A stretch of DNA of 64,000 bases from Streptomyces antimicrobicus (GCF_020532625.1 NZ_JAJAUY010000011.1:1-64000), one strand, 5' to 3'; shown: positions 25,912 to 34,455, numbered from the stretch's first letter. The notes: generated from the letters alone by a model not told the origin. Numbers and translations are program-made.

Positions 25912-26262
25912 CTACCCGGCGGCCGCGTACGTCTCGTACGGAACGTCAACTTCCGTATCGACGTCCACGGAGAGGATGCCCGTACTGCGTTCGTACTCCG
26001 TGCGGGCGGTTTCGAGCAGCCGCCGCCACGAGGTGACGGTGGGGCGCCTGCGCAGCAGCGCACGGCGTTCCCGCTCGGTCATTCCGCCCCACACGCCGAA
26101 CTCGACACGATTGTCGAGCGCGTCCGCCAAGCATTCGGTCCGCACCGGACATCCGGTGCACACCGCCTTGGCCCTGTTCTGTGCCGCTCCTTGAACGAAC
26201 AGTTCATCCGGATCGGTAGTGCGGCAGGCTGCCTGCGCACTCCAGTCGGTTACCCAGCCCAT
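25912..26262 (-). CDS. wblA: WhiB-like developmental regulator WblA
   Basis: This 116-residue iron-sulfur protein is a global switch from vegetative growth and antibiotic production toward sporulation in Streptomyces. The four [4Fe-4S] ligands are Cys13, Cys35, Cys38 and Cys44 (CTGCPVRTEC), followed by the turn GVWGG and the basic stretch ERERRALLRRRPT. ATG 26262 is chosen because known WblA proteins begin MGWVTDWSAQAAC; an upstream in-frame GTG/ATG extension into the leader is unlikely. The 386-base upstream region has two inverted repeats. Confidence 0.96.
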   Translation of the reverse strand: MGWVTDWSAQAACRTTDPDELFVQGAAQNRAKAVCTGCPVRTECLADALDNRVEFGVWGGMTERERRALLRRRPTVTSWRRLLETARTEYERSTGILSVDVDTEVDVPYETYAAAG

Positions 26263-26302
26263 CCCGGCGCCGTCCTCTCCCGAATCGAGGCTCCCCCACG
26301 GC

Positions 26303-26326
26303 GGCAGCGGCATATTCACCGCTGCC
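26303..26326 (-). promoter_or_regulatory. Perfect inverted repeat in the wblA leader
   Basis: GGCAGCGG (26303-26310) and CCGCTGCC (26319-26326) flank the AT-rich octamer CATATTCA, ending 41 bases upstream of the wblA start codon. It may be an operator or a leader hairpin. Confidence 0.5.
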
Positions 26327-26415
26327 AGTTGAGGACGTTACGGAAGGCGAGGACGGTGCAACACCCCCGACGGGCCCAATCTTGGATGGTCCGAACGGAC
26401 TATGGGTAAGCGGCA

Positions 26416-26435
26416 GATCACCCGACGGAGTGATC
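26416..26435. promoter_or_regulatory. Inverted repeat upstream of wblA (GATCAC-N8-GTGATC)
   Basis: A perfect 6-bp palindromic pair lies about 155 bases upstream of wblA. CATAGT (complement of 26400-26405 region) could be a minus-strand -10 hexamer just downstream of it, which would put the repeat near -35 to -50. The TCAC/GTGA arms resemble half-sites of developmental regulators such as BldD, but the identity of a binding protein is inference. Another palindrome GTCCG-AA-CGGAC lies at 26389-26400. The remaining bases to 26648 hold no ORF. Confidence 0.4.
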
Positions 26436-26648
26436 CGGCGACATGCCCGACCATTCCGGCAATTCGGGTGTAATCACCGGGACCCGTTCCCTGCGGCCGA
26501 CAAGAATCGGACATGAGTCCACCCCATTCGGGAAGGGTGAAAATCAAGCCGAGGGGTTGATGTCGCACCGCACTGCTGTGACAGTTGGGAGCAGCTTAGG
26601 CCAAGGCATATACGTCTGTCCGGCGAATGAGAACGTAGGCTGCCCTCC

Positions 26649-28952
26649 ATGGGAAAGAAGCGCTCGGGCGCAGGGCTCTCGGGGAGCCATCAGGCCGCCA
26701 AGTTCCTCGGAGTGTCCGTTCTCGCAGGAGTCGTGCTCGCCGGCCTGGCCATTCCGGCCGCCGGCGCCTTCGGTCTGGCGGCCAAGGGCACGGTCGAGGG
26801 TTTCGACGAGATCCCGGCCAATCTCAAGACTCCGCCGCTCAGCCAGCGCACCACGATCCTGGACGCCGAGGGTGGCTTGATCGCCACCGTCTACTCGCGC
26901 GACCGGCAGGTGGTGCCGCTGACCGCCATCTCTCCGTACATGCAGAAGGCGATCGTCGCGATCGAGGACTCCCGGTTCTACGAGCACGGCGCCGTCGACC
27001 TCAAGGGCATCCTGCGCGCGGTCAACCGCAACGCGCAGGAGGGCAGCGCCGCGCAGGGCGCGTCCACCCTGACCCAGCAGTACGTCAAGAACGTCTTCGT
27101 CGAGGAGGCGGGCGACGACGAGAGCAAGGTGCGCGAGGCGCAGGAGAAGAGCCTCGGCCGCAAGGTCCGCGAGCTGAAGTACGCGATCCAGGTCGAGGAG
27201 GAGCTCGGGAAGAAGAAGATCCTCGAGAACTACCTCAACATCACCTACTTCGGGCAGCAGGCCTACGGCATCGAGTCCGCCTCGCAGCGCTACTTCAGCA
27301 AGCCCGCCAAGGACCTGACCCTGGAGGAGTCCGCGCTGCTGGCCGGCGTCGTGCAGTCGCCGAGCCGGTACGACCCGGTCAACGACTCCGCCGAGGCCAT
27401 GAAGCGGCGCAACGTCGTCCTGCAGCGCATGGCCGACGTCAAGGACATCTCGCAGGCCGAGGCCGACGAGGCGAAGAAGAGGCCGATCCAGCTCAAGGTG
27501 ACCCGGCCCAAGAACGGCTGCATCACCGCGGTCAAGGGCGCCGGCTTCTTCTGCGACTACGTGCGCAACACGTTCCTGACCGACCCGGTCTTCGGCAAGA
27601 CCCGCGAGGAGCGGGGCCGCCTGTGGAACCAGGGCGGTCTGACCATCCGCACCACGCTGGACCCGAAGGCCCAGGACTCCGTCAACGAGTCGATCAAGGA
27701 CCACGTCGACCAGGAGGACAAGGTCGCCACCGCCGTGACCCTGGTCCAGCCGGGCACCGGCCGGGTCCTCGGCATGGGCCAGTCCAAGCCGTACGGCTTC
27801 GGCAAGAACGAGACGCAGATCAACTACTCGGTCGACAAGCGGATGGGCGGCTCGAACTTCGGCTTCCCGACCGGCTCGACCTTCAAGCCGTTCGTGGCCG
27901 CCGCCGCCATCGAGCAGGGCATCCCGGCGACCAAGGTCTACCAGTCGCCGTTCGAGATGGACTACCCGAGCCCGGTGCAGACCTGCAACGGCACCTGGGT
28001 CAACAACAGCTTCCCGCGCGACCACGTGGAGAACGAGAAGGCCTCCGAGGTCGGCCCGTACGGCATGCGGGACGCCATGGCGATGTCCGTCAACACCTAC
28101 TTCGTGGAGATGATCTCCGAGGTGGGCCTGTGCCCGCTGACGCAGCTGACCACCAAGCTCGGCGTCATCCCGGCCGACGGCACCAAGCTCAAGGAGGTGC
28201 CCTCGATCGCGCTGGGCACCGAGGGCATGTCGCCGCTGACCATGGCCAACGCGTACGCGACCTTCGCCAACCGGGGCGTGCACTGCACCCCGGTCGCCAT
28301 CGAGTCGATCACCGACGCGCACGGCAAGGCGCTGCAGGTGCCGAAGTCCAGGTGCGAGCGGGTGATGACGGAGCGGACCGCCGACACCATCAACACGCTG
28401 CTGCTCGGTGTGGTCGACTCCGGCACGGGTGCCCAGGCGGGCCTCACCGACCGGCAGAGCGCGGGCAAGACCGGTACCACCGACGAGCGCTACAACGCCT
28501 GGTTCGTCGGCTACACCCCGAACATCTCGGGCGCGACCTGGCTCGGCTCGGGCGGCGCCAAGCAGGTGTCGATGGAGAACATCACCATCGGCGGCCAGTA
28601 CTACGCCGAGGTCTGCGGTGGCTGCCTGCCCGGCCCGATCTGGAAGCAGGCCGTCACCGGCGCCCTGGCCGGCCACGAGGCGCTGACCTTCCAGACCGTC
28701 TACGTCGGTGACGGCGGCGCCGCGGGCGGCAGCCGCCCCGGCACCACCCAGCCGACCCGCCCGAACAAGCCCGGCAAGCCGAACCGGCCCGGCGACAACA
28801 AGCCCGGCGACACCCGCCCGGGCACGACCACCGGCGGCACCACCGGCGGGACGACGGGCGGGACGACCAACCCGTTCCCGGGGATCACCCTCGGGCCGGG
28901 CGGCGTGATCGGCGGCCCGACGGACGGGCGCGGCCCCGGCGGCCGGGACTGA
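26649..28952 (+). CDS. Bifunctional class A penicillin-binding protein
   Basis: This 767-residue cell-wall synthase has one N-terminal membrane helix (about residues 18-45) and a GT51 glycosyltransferase with EDSRFYEHGAVD and QGASTLTQQYVKN. The transpeptidase domain has Ser410 in STFK, Ser480 in SVN and Lys607 in KTG. It polymerises and crosslinks peptidoglycan outside the membrane. The C-terminal tail (after about 700) is a disordered Pro/Gly/Thr/Lys repeat (GTTGGTTGGTTNPFPG). It lies divergent from wblA, as in other streptomycetes. Confidence 0.95.
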   Translation: MGKKRSGAGLSGSHQAAKFLGVSVLAGVVLAGLAIPAAGAFGLAAKGTVEGFDEIPANLKTPPLSQRTTILDAEGGLIATVYSRDRQVVPLTAISPYMQKAIVAIEDSRFYEHGAVDLKGILRAVNRNAQEGSAAQGASTLTQQYVKNVFVEEAGDDESKVREAQEKSLGRKVRELKYAIQVEEELGKKKILENYLNITYFGQQAYGIESASQRYFSKPAKDLTLEESALLAGVVQSPSRYDPVNDSAEAMKRRNVVLQRMADVKDISQAEADEAKKRPIQLKVTRPKNGCITAVKGAGFFCDYVRNTFLTDPVFGKTREERGRLWNQGGLTIRTTLDPKAQDSVNESIKDHVDQEDKVATAVTLVQPGTGRVLGMGQSKPYGFGKNETQINYSVDKRMGGSNFGFPTGSTFKPFVAAAAIEQGIPATKVYQSPFEMDYPSPVQTCNGTWVNNSFPRDHVENEKASEVGPYGMRDAMAMSVNTYFVEMISEVGLCPLTQLTTKLGVIPADGTKLKEVPSIALGTEGMSPLTMANAYATFANRGVHCTPVAIESITDAHGKALQVPKSRCERVMTERTADTINTLLLGVVDSGTGAQAGLTDRQSAGKTGTTDERYNAWFVGYTPNISGATWLGSGGAKQVSMENITIGGQYYAEVCGGCLPGPIWKQAVTGALAGHEALTFQTVYVGDGGAAGGSRPGTTQPTRPNKPGKPNRPGDNKPGDTRPGTTTGGTTGGTTGGTTNPFPGITLGPGGVIGGPTDGRGPGGRD

Positions 28953-28976
28953 GCCCCCGGACGGCGACGTGACGCG

Positions 28977-29013
28977 CGAAGGCCCCCGGTCGAGGATCGA
29001 CCGGGGGCCTTCG
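28977..29013 (+). terminator. 17-bp perfect terminator hairpin after the PBP
   Basis: CGAAGGCCCCCGGTCGA (28977-28993) pairs perfectly with TCGACCGGGGGCCTTCG (28997-29013) around a GGA loop, 24 bases after the PBP stop. The symmetrical stem would also work for the convergent yqeY-like gene. Confidence 0.9.
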
Positions 29014-29075
29014 CACATCGGTGCGCGGGCGGCGGGAGCGGCGGTCGGCCCGGGAGGCCCAGGAGCCGCGGCCGG

Positions 29076-29540
29076 CTAGGAGGCGAGGGCCTGCTTCACG
29101 GCGGCGGCGACGCGGCCGCCCTCGGCCAGTCCGGCCACCTTCGGGTTCACGATCTTCATGACGGCGCCCATGGCCCGCGGCCCCTCGGCGCCGCCCGCCT
29201 TCGCCTCCGCGACGGCCTCCGCCACGATCGCGGCGAGCTCGTCGTCGCTGAGCTGCTTGGGCAGGTAGGCGTTCAGGACCTCACCCTCGGCGGTCTCGCG
29301 CTCGGCCTGCTCCGGACGGCCGCCCTGCGCGAAGGCTTCCGCGGCCTCGCGGCGCTTCTTCGCCTCCTTGGCGATCACCTTGAGGATCTCGTCGTCGGAG
29401 AGCACGCGCGCCTCGGTGCCCGCGACCTCCTCCTTGGAGATGGCGGTGAGGGTCAGCCGGAGCGTGGACGAGCGCAGCTCGTCGCGCGCCTTGATGGCGG
29501 TCGTGAGGTCTTCCTGGAGCTTGGCCTTGAGCGTGGTCAT
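29076..29540 (-). CDS. GatB/YqeY-domain protein
   Basis: This 154-residue all-helical YqeY-like protein (MTTLKAKLQEDLTTAIKARD, ending VKQALAS) resembles the tail domain of GatB, which binds tRNA in Asp/Glu amidotransferase. A role in tRNA handling is suggested only by that relation. It sits between the PBP and the metallophosphoesterase, divergent from the latter. Confidence 0.9.
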   Translation of the reverse strand: MTTLKAKLQEDLTTAIKARDELRSSTLRLTLTAISKEEVAGTEARVLSDDEILKVIAKEAKKRREAAEAFAQGGRPEQAERETAEGEVLNAYLPKQLSDDELAAIVAEAVAEAKAGGAEGPRAMGAVMKIVNPKVAGLAEGGRVAAAVKQALAS

Positions 29541-29616
29541 GACTTGAGTCTGCCAGGTGCGGCACGGCCCGCGCCCACTCGTTTTCCCGGTGTGCCGGGT
29601 CTGCGACCATGTCCCC

Positions 29617-30615
29617 ATGCGCGCGCGTTACGGAATCCCGCTCAAGGTCACCGCCGGACTCGCGGCGGTGGGAGCCGCAGGAGTGGCGTACGCCGCCGGC
29701 TTCGAGGCGAGGTCCTTCCGGCTGCGCCGGGTGACGGTCCCGGTCCTCCCGCGCGGCATGCGCCCGATCCGCCTCCTGCAGGTCTCCGACATCCACATGG
29801 TCCGCGGCCAGCGCAAGAAGCGCGCCTGGCTGCAGTCGCTGGCCGGGCTCCGGCCGGACCTCGTGGTCAACACCGGCGACAACCTCTCCGACACCGAAGG
29901 CGTGCCGGAGCTGCTGGACGCGCTCGGCCCGCTGATGGACTTCCCCGGCGTCTACGTCTTCGGCTCGAACGACTACTACGGACCGCGGCTGCGCAACCCC
30001 GCCCGCTACCTGCTGGAGAAGGCCCAGGGCCGGCACGGCCTCAACGGGAACAAGCCGGTCGTCGGCGCGGTCCACAACCCGTGGGAGGACATCCGCGACG
30101 CCTTCGACGCGGCGGGCTGGCTGAACCTGACCAACACCCGGGCCCGGCTGAAGCTGCGCCACGCGGAGCTCGCCTTCACGGGCCTGGACGACCCCCACAT
30201 CAAGCGGGACCGCTACGAGCAGGTGGCGGGCGGTCCGGAGCCGGACGCCGACTTCTCGATGGGCGTGGTGCACGCCCCGTACCTGCGCAGCCTGGAGGCC
30301 TTCACGGCCGACGGCTACCCGCTGATCCTCGCCGGCCACACCCACGGCGGCCAGCTGTGCGTCCCCTTCTACGGCGCCCTGGTCACCAACTGCGACCTCG
30401 ACACCGACCGCGTGAAGGGCCTGTCCACGCACGAGGCCCAGGGCAACCGCGCCTACCTCCACGTCTCGGCGGGCTGCGGCACGAACCGCTTCACCCCGGT
30501 CCGCTTCGCCTGCCCCCCGGAGGCCACCCTGCTGACCCTGACCCCGGCCGATCCCATGATCACCGAGCCCCGCGAAAACCGGATTTCGTCTCTGCGCGCG
30601 GGTCCGCTAAAGTAA
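29617..30615 (+). CDS. Membrane-anchored metallophosphoesterase
   Basis: This 332-residue calcineurin-like phosphoesterase has an N-terminal hydrophobic anchor (about 9-27). Its metal motifs in order are VSDIHM, NTGDN, FGSND and AGHTHGGQ. In the YkuE/YaeI-like group such enzymes act on lipid or UDP-sugar phosphates at the membrane; here the second motif has Asn after Asp (GDN) as usual. The substrate is unknown. The stop at 30615 is 39 bases before tRNA-Pro, so the two may share a transcript or the tRNA promoter may lie within the gene end. Confidence 0.9.
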   Translation: MRARYGIPLKVTAGLAAVGAAGVAYAAGFEARSFRLRRVTVPVLPRGMRPIRLLQVSDIHMVRGQRKKRAWLQSLAGLRPDLVVNTGDNLSDTEGVPELLDALGPLMDFPGVYVFGSNDYYGPRLRNPARYLLEKAQGRHGLNGNKPVVGAVHNPWEDIRDAFDAAGWLNLTNTRARLKLRHAELAFTGLDDPHIKRDRYEQVAGGPEPDADFSMGVVHAPYLRSLEAFTADGYPLILAGHTHGGQLCVPFYGALVTNCDLDTDRVKGLSTHEAQGNRAYLHVSAGCGTNRFTPVRFACPPEATLLTLTPADPMITEPRENRISSLRAGPLK

Positions 30616-30654
30616 TCGATGTCGCCAGGGCAGCAGGACCGCCGAAGCGACGAT

Positions 30655-30728
30655 CGGGGTGTAGCGCAGCTTGGCAGCGCGCTTCGTTCGGGACGAAGAG
30701 GTCGTGGGTTCAAATCCCGCCACCCCGA
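30655..30728 (+). tRNA. tRNA-Pro, anticodon CGG
   Basis: This 74-base cloverleaf has acceptor arms CGGGGTG (30655-30661) and CACCCCG (30721-30727) with discriminator A at 30728. The anticodon stem CTTCG/CGAAG holds loop TTCGGGA, anticodon CGG reading CCG. The T loop is GGTTCAAATCC-like (GGGTTCAAATCCC). The CCA is not encoded. Its 3' end faces the toxin locus. Confidence 0.96.
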
Positions 30729-30744
30729 CTTCGTAAGACCAGAT

Positions 30745-30779
30745 CAGGGGCTTGATCCGCATCGCGGATCGAGCCCCTG
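30745..30779 (+). terminator. Terminator hairpin after tRNA-Pro
   Basis: CAGGGGCTTGATCCGC (30745-30760) pairs with GCGGATCGAGCCCCTG (30764-30779) with a single G-T pair and an ATC loop, starting 17 bases after the tRNA. Confidence 0.88.
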
Positions 30780-30897
30780 CTGGCGTTCACGGGCGTTCTC
30801 GCCGGCGACAGCGATCAAGCAGGTCCACGGGCCGATCGCACCGGCCCGGCCCGGCTCCGCCCAGGTGATCCTCGGTGGGCTGAGGAACGTCAGCCAC

Positions 30898-30903
30898 TAG
30901 AGT
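30898..30903 (+). promoter_or_regulatory. Candidate -10 hexamer of the toxin operon
   Basis: TAGAGT matches the HrdB-type -10 consensus TAGRRT, 55 bases before the first gene of the toxin operon. No good -35 (TTGACR) is found at 17-19 bases upstream, so it may need an activator. The rest of 30780-30957 has no gene. Confidence 0.3.
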
Positions 30904-30957
30904 GATCTCCCGTACGTGATCAGGACCGTACGACCGTGGTGAGAGTGGGGGCTCAGG

Positions 30958-31359
30958 GTGCGTGATGCCGATCTTGAGGTCTCGGGCGACGACCTCGGCA
31001 CATTGGCGAACGACCTCGACGACATGCAGCGCCACCTGGAGCAGCAGACGCGCCGCATGGACCAGGTCGTCGACAGCATCGCCGCCGGCTGGCAGGGGCC
31101 GACGGCCACGGCGTACCGGTCGCTGCACCGCGGGGTCGCCGAGGACGCCGTAAGGATCCGTCAGGTGATGGTCCTGCTCGAAGAGGCCATGCGCGCCTCG
31201 CGGGACGGTTTCACGGAGCAGGAGCTCGAGAACCTGGCGCGGATCAAGCGGATGCAGGACACCGAGGACGTTGCGGCGGCCGCGCGCGCCCTGACCGTGC
31301 CGGACCCGGAGCCCGCGGCCACGGCCGGCCCGTCGAAGAGTCGCATCCTGGACGTCTGA
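30958..31359 (+). CDS. WXG100-like (Esx) protein, first of a pair
   Basis: This 133-residue helical hairpin protein has the Trp-x-Gly turn as AGWQGPTATAY, with long heptad-like helices on both sides (MQRHLEQQTRRMDQVVDSI before, VMVLLEEAMRASRDG after). This is the plan of WXG100 substrates and chaperones of type VII secretion. It is longer than the usual 100 residues because of a C-terminal extension ending AGPSKSRILDV. The GTG start at 30958 is supported by a weak GTGGGGG upstream. It is the first gene of the toxin operon; no Ecc secretion genes are in the window. Confidence 0.8.
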   Translation: MRDADLEVSGDDLGTLANDLDDMQRHLEQQTRRMDQVVDSIAAGWQGPTATAYRSLHRGVAEDAVRIRQVMVLLEEAMRASRDGFTEQELENLARIKRMQDTEDVAAAARALTVPDPEPAATAGPSKSRILDV

Positions 31360-31381
31360 ACCACGGGGGATCAGCAGCACC

Positions 31382-31687
31382 ATGTCCGACGAAGACCGGA
31401 TCACCGTCAACTTCGCCACTCTGCAGCGGCTCTCGGGGGACCTGGAGGACATCCTCCGCGCCCTCAACGAGAAGCTGGACGCCCTGTACGAGCGAGCCAC
31501 GAAGGTCGTCCTCAGCTGGGACGGTGAGGCCCGCGAGGCCTTCATCGACGAGCTGGACAAGTGGAGCCGTTCCGCCGACGACCTCAAGGCCGCCCAGGCA
31601 TGGCTCCACGAGGTCGTCGTCAAGGGCCACCTGAACTACGCCGCCGCCAACCGCTCCGTCCTCGAAGGCTGGGGAGGCGGCGCCTGA
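31382..31687 (+). CDS. WXG100-like (Esx) protein, second of a pair
   Basis: This 101-residue protein has the WXG turn as LSWDGEARE between two amphipathic helices (LSGDLEDILRALNEKLDALY and FIDELDKWSRSADDLKAAQAWL). The length is exactly that of the WXG100 family. Its partner is probably the preceding gene, as EsxA/EsxB-type heterodimers are usually adjacent. Its TGA shares its A with the ATG of the toxin gene (TGATG at 31685-31689), so toxin translation is coupled to it. Confidence 0.87.
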   Translation: MSDEDRITVNFATLQRLSGDLEDILRALNEKLDALYERATKVVLSWDGEAREAFIDELDKWSRSADDLKAAQAWLHEVVVKGHLNYAAANRSVLEGWGGGA

Positions 31688-33456
31688 TGGCCGGCCCCTC
31701 GGCCCCCGCCCAGTCGCCGGGCGGCAACGGGGCGATCGACGTCAAGCCGACGGACCTCTGGCGGGTCTCGGGCCAGGTCGCCACGCAGCAGGAGTTCCTG
31801 GTCCGGAGCGCCAACACGCTCCTGGAGGAGCTGCGCAAGTACCCGGACGCCGGAGGCGCGGGCACCGAGGCCGAGAAGTTCGCCCAGGCGTACAAGAAGA
31901 TCGGCAACCGCTGGCTCGAGGTCTGGAGCCGGTCCGTGCTCAGCGTCGGCGGTGTCGCCGTCGGCTTCACGGAGACGGCCAACGCCTACACCAAGGCGGA
32001 CGCGGCGGCTCATCCGCAACCGGGCAAGACCGCCGAGCAGCGCCCGCGGCCCGCGGTGATCGACAAGGAGCCGAACTTCGGCTCCGTGCCGGACATCAAG
32101 TGGGGCGACGACGACGGCGGGGACGACATCCTGCGTGGTCTGATGGAGGGCATTCCCGACATCGTCCGGGACGTCCTCCATCCGCTGTGCAAGCACGTGT
32201 TCCGGGTCGGGAAGGTGGCGGACGTCTACCCCTTCCCGCAGCAGCACTACCTCAACTCCCTGTGCCACAGCTGGATGAACGCCTCCATCGCCGGCGCGAT
32301 GGGGGCGGACCGCCTCACGCAGATCGTCGACACCATCACCAATCACCAGCAGGCCGACTGGGAAGCCGCCATGCGGACCTTCTGCAGCGCGTTGTGGGGC
32401 GCGACGGCCTGGGGGCAGTCGCGGCACGGCTACCAGTGGGGCCAGACGGCCAACTCCGGCCCGGGCACCCCCCGCGTCCCCACCGGCAGCGAGCCGGTGA
32501 TGGCCGTGTTGAAGGACACCGCGGACAAGATCGCCACCATCCTGCGCGAGTACGCCGAGGCCGCCGTCGAGCTGAACCACGACGTCGCGGAGGAACTCCA
32601 CCGGGCCATGTGGAAGGCCGCCAAGGAGATCCTCGAAGACCTCGCCAAACCCAAGGACCCCAAGAGCATCCTCAGCACCGTCACGTCCGTGATCGGCAAG
32701 GGCGCGGGGCTGGTCCTGTCGTTCGACGTCAAGACGGTCCTGAACATCGACACGGCCAAGCTGAACCGGATCGTGGACAAGTACACCGGCATCCTGGGCG
32801 GCCTGACCACGCGGATGGAGGCGCTGAAGGAGCCCCTGGACGAGGCGTACCTCAGTGCGCCCAAGTTCGAGGCGGGTGTGGCCCGCGCGACGGGCTTCGG
32901 CGCCCGGGCACTGGAGGAGTTCAAGGGCTCCCAGATCTGGCTCAAGATCGACTCCAACGGCGCGTACGACCTGAACCTCGGTGCCAACGAGTACATGGCG
33001 GACGGCCACACGCTGGACAAGCACGTCGGCAAGACGGACGAGCAGCTCGCGCAGCGTCTGCGCGACCAGCAGGCCAACGGGCCGACGCAGGCCTGGCCGT
33101 ACGGCAAGCCGAAGATCGGCAGCTCGTCGTCCTTCCCGAACTACCAGCGGGCCGAGCAGCTGACCGAGTACAACCTCAACCACAACGCTTCCGCGATCGA
33201 GGCCTGGATCAAGGGCCCGCCGCCGCCGGCCGACGGCGACGTCAAGTCGTTCTACGCCACCGCGCCGAACGGCGAGACCAGCGGACGCAGCGTGAGCAAG
33301 CAGCCCACGGACCCGAACGACCCGATGTCCGGCTACAAGCAGGGCGGCATCAACGCCAAGGCGGTCGACGTGAACGGCATCGACACGCGGATCCGTTACG
33401 ACAGCAGCAGGAACCCGCCGTTCACGATCATGACGTCCATGCCGTACAAGCCCTGA
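31687..33456 (+). CDS. Type VII-type polymorphic toxin with CdiA-CT RNase A-like domain
   Basis: This 589-residue protein opens with a WXG/LXG-like helical domain (about 20-110) that contains a YxxxD element, Tyr101-TKA-Asp105, the type VII export signal pattern. A long helical middle follows. The last 150 residues match the bacterial RNase A-like CdiA-CT toxin domain in order: GHTLDKHVGKTDEQLAQRL (about 440-458, with His441 and His446), SSSFPNYQRAEQ, IEAWIKG, SGRSV, and the final ITxMTSMP strand. The expected activity is RNA degradation in rival cells. The immunity gene follows after 16 bases. No signal peptide is present. The domain match is from memory of family features, not from a search. 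Confidence 0.82.
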   Translation: MAGPSAPAQSPGGNGAIDVKPTDLWRVSGQVATQQEFLVRSANTLLEELRKYPDAGGAGTEAEKFAQAYKKIGNRWLEVWSRSVLSVGGVAVGFTETANAYTKADAAAHPQPGKTAEQRPRPAVIDKEPNFGSVPDIKWGDDDGGDDILRGLMEGIPDIVRDVLHPLCKHVFRVGKVADVYPFPQQHYLNSLCHSWMNASIAGAMGADRLTQIVDTITNHQQADWEAAMRTFCSALWGATAWGQSRHGYQWGQTANSGPGTPRVPTGSEPVMAVLKDTADKIATILREYAEAAVELNHDVAEELHRAMWKAAKEILEDLAKPKDPKSILSTVTSVIGKGAGLVLSFDVKTVLNIDTAKLNRIVDKYTGILGGLTTRMEALKEPLDEAYLSAPKFEAGVARATGFGARALEEFKGSQIWLKIDSNGAYDLNLGANEYMADGHTLDKHVGKTDEQLAQRLRDQQANGPTQAWPYGKPKIGSSSSFPNYQRAEQLTEYNLNHNASAIEAWIKGPPPPADGDVKSFYATAPNGETSGRSVSKQPTDPNDPMSGYKQGGINAKAVDVNGIDTRIRYDSSRNPPFTIMTSMPYKP

Positions 33457-33472
33457 GGAAGGCCCGCACCCC

Positions 33473-34081
33473 ATGCCTGCCGACGACGACCAGCCCGACG
33501 TGGGCGACGAACCCGGCCGGACCGACCAGGCGTCCTGGGAGGCCGCGGTGCGGCACCTGTACGAGGACGCCTACGCGTACGTCGCCACCGGGCCGCGCCG
33601 CCACGAGGACTGGCGGCTCGACGTCCTCGCGGTGATGAGCCGCTCCGTCCCCGACCCGCGGGGCTGGGCGGGGCTCGACGACGAGGCGGAGAACCCGGAA
33701 CGGTCGGCGCGCCCGGCGTACCCCTTCCGCGACCTCACGCCGGAGTACCTCGCCGAACGTCTCCACGAGATCGACCGCAGCAGCGCCGAGGACCTGCTCC
33801 TGGCCCTGACGGACGACGGCTGCACCCTGTCCAACCTGGAGCGCTTCCCGGAGAGCCCGACGGAGCTCCGCGCCATGGCCCGTACCGTCCTCGCCCGCTA
33901 CGGCGACGCGTACTCCTGCCACACCAACGTCCGCCGGGCAGGGGCGGGAAGCGAGGGCGCGCTCGACTTCACGGTCTCGGACTGGAGCTACAGCCCGCTG
34001 AGCGTCTACACCGAGGACAGCGGCCTGGTGGTGGTCTCGGCGGCCGAGGTGGGCCTGTTCTGGAACTTCGCCGACTACTGA
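33473..34081 (+). CDS. Probable immunity protein for the RNase A-like toxin
   Basis: This 202-residue acidic cytoplasmic protein starts 16 bases after the toxin stop with AGGAAGG as ribosome site. It has no signal or membrane segment. I recognise no domain with certainty; the sequence has an acidic N-terminus, a helical centre (YLAERLHEIDRSSAEDLLLAL) and a beta-rich end (FTVSDWSYSPLSVYTED). Position directly behind the toxin, size and charge are the case for an immunity role. Confidence 0.6.
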   Translation: MPADDDQPDVGDEPGRTDQASWEAAVRHLYEDAYAYVATGPRRHEDWRLDVLAVMSRSVPDPRGWAGLDDEAENPERSARPAYPFRDLTPEYLAERLHEIDRSSAEDLLLALTDDGCTLSNLERFPESPTELRAMARTVLARYGDAYSCHTNVRRAGAGSEGALDFTVSDWSYSPLSVYTEDSGLVVVSAAEVGLFWNFADY

Positions 34082-34143
34082 TCCGGAGCCGGGCGCCGGA
34101 CCGGGCGCCCGTCCCCCCTGAGGTGCTTTGAGAGGATGCCCCT

Positions 34144-34443
34144 GTGCTGACCCGTTCCGCTTCCTACCCCGACCGGGAGACCGCCCAGTGGGCGACGCAG
34201 CAGGTGGTGACCGCCAACGAGCAGGTCGTCCACCGCTGGCTGGCCCAGGGCACCCGGGCCCGCCTCACCCTGGAGGCTGCGTGGCCGTCCCGGGAGGAGC
34301 CCGTGGGCCGGGTGCAGCTGGAAGGCGACCTGCTGGCCGGGCGCGGACCGGTCGACGTCCGGGCCGCACGCGTCGTGCTGCGCCGAGAGGCGTCGAGTCC
34401 GCACGGTTTCGTCGTCCAGACCACCGTTCCGTTCTACCTGTAG
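34144..34443 (+). CDS. Orphan, N-terminally truncated RNase A-like toxin domain
   Basis: This 99-residue product aligns with the second part of the CdiA-CT RNase A-like domain. SASYPDRETAQWATQQVV corresponds to SSSFPNYQRAEQL of the full toxin, VVHRWLAQG to IEAWIKG, EEPVGRV to TSGRSV, and VRAARVVLRREASSPHGFVV plus TTVPF to the last strands. The part with GHTLxxHVGK, carrying the catalytic-type His, is absent and is not encoded in the 62 bases upstream. GTG 34144 has GAGAGGA upstream, so it may still be translated. It is either a dead toxin remnant kept as a recombination cassette or a separate antitoxin-like fragment. Confidence 0.65.
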   Translation: MLTRSASYPDRETAQWATQQVVTANEQVVHRWLAQGTRARLTLEAAWPSREEPVGRVQLEGDLLAGRGPVDVRAARVVLRREASSPHGFVVQTTVPFYL

Positions 34444-34455
34444 GGGCCCACGACC

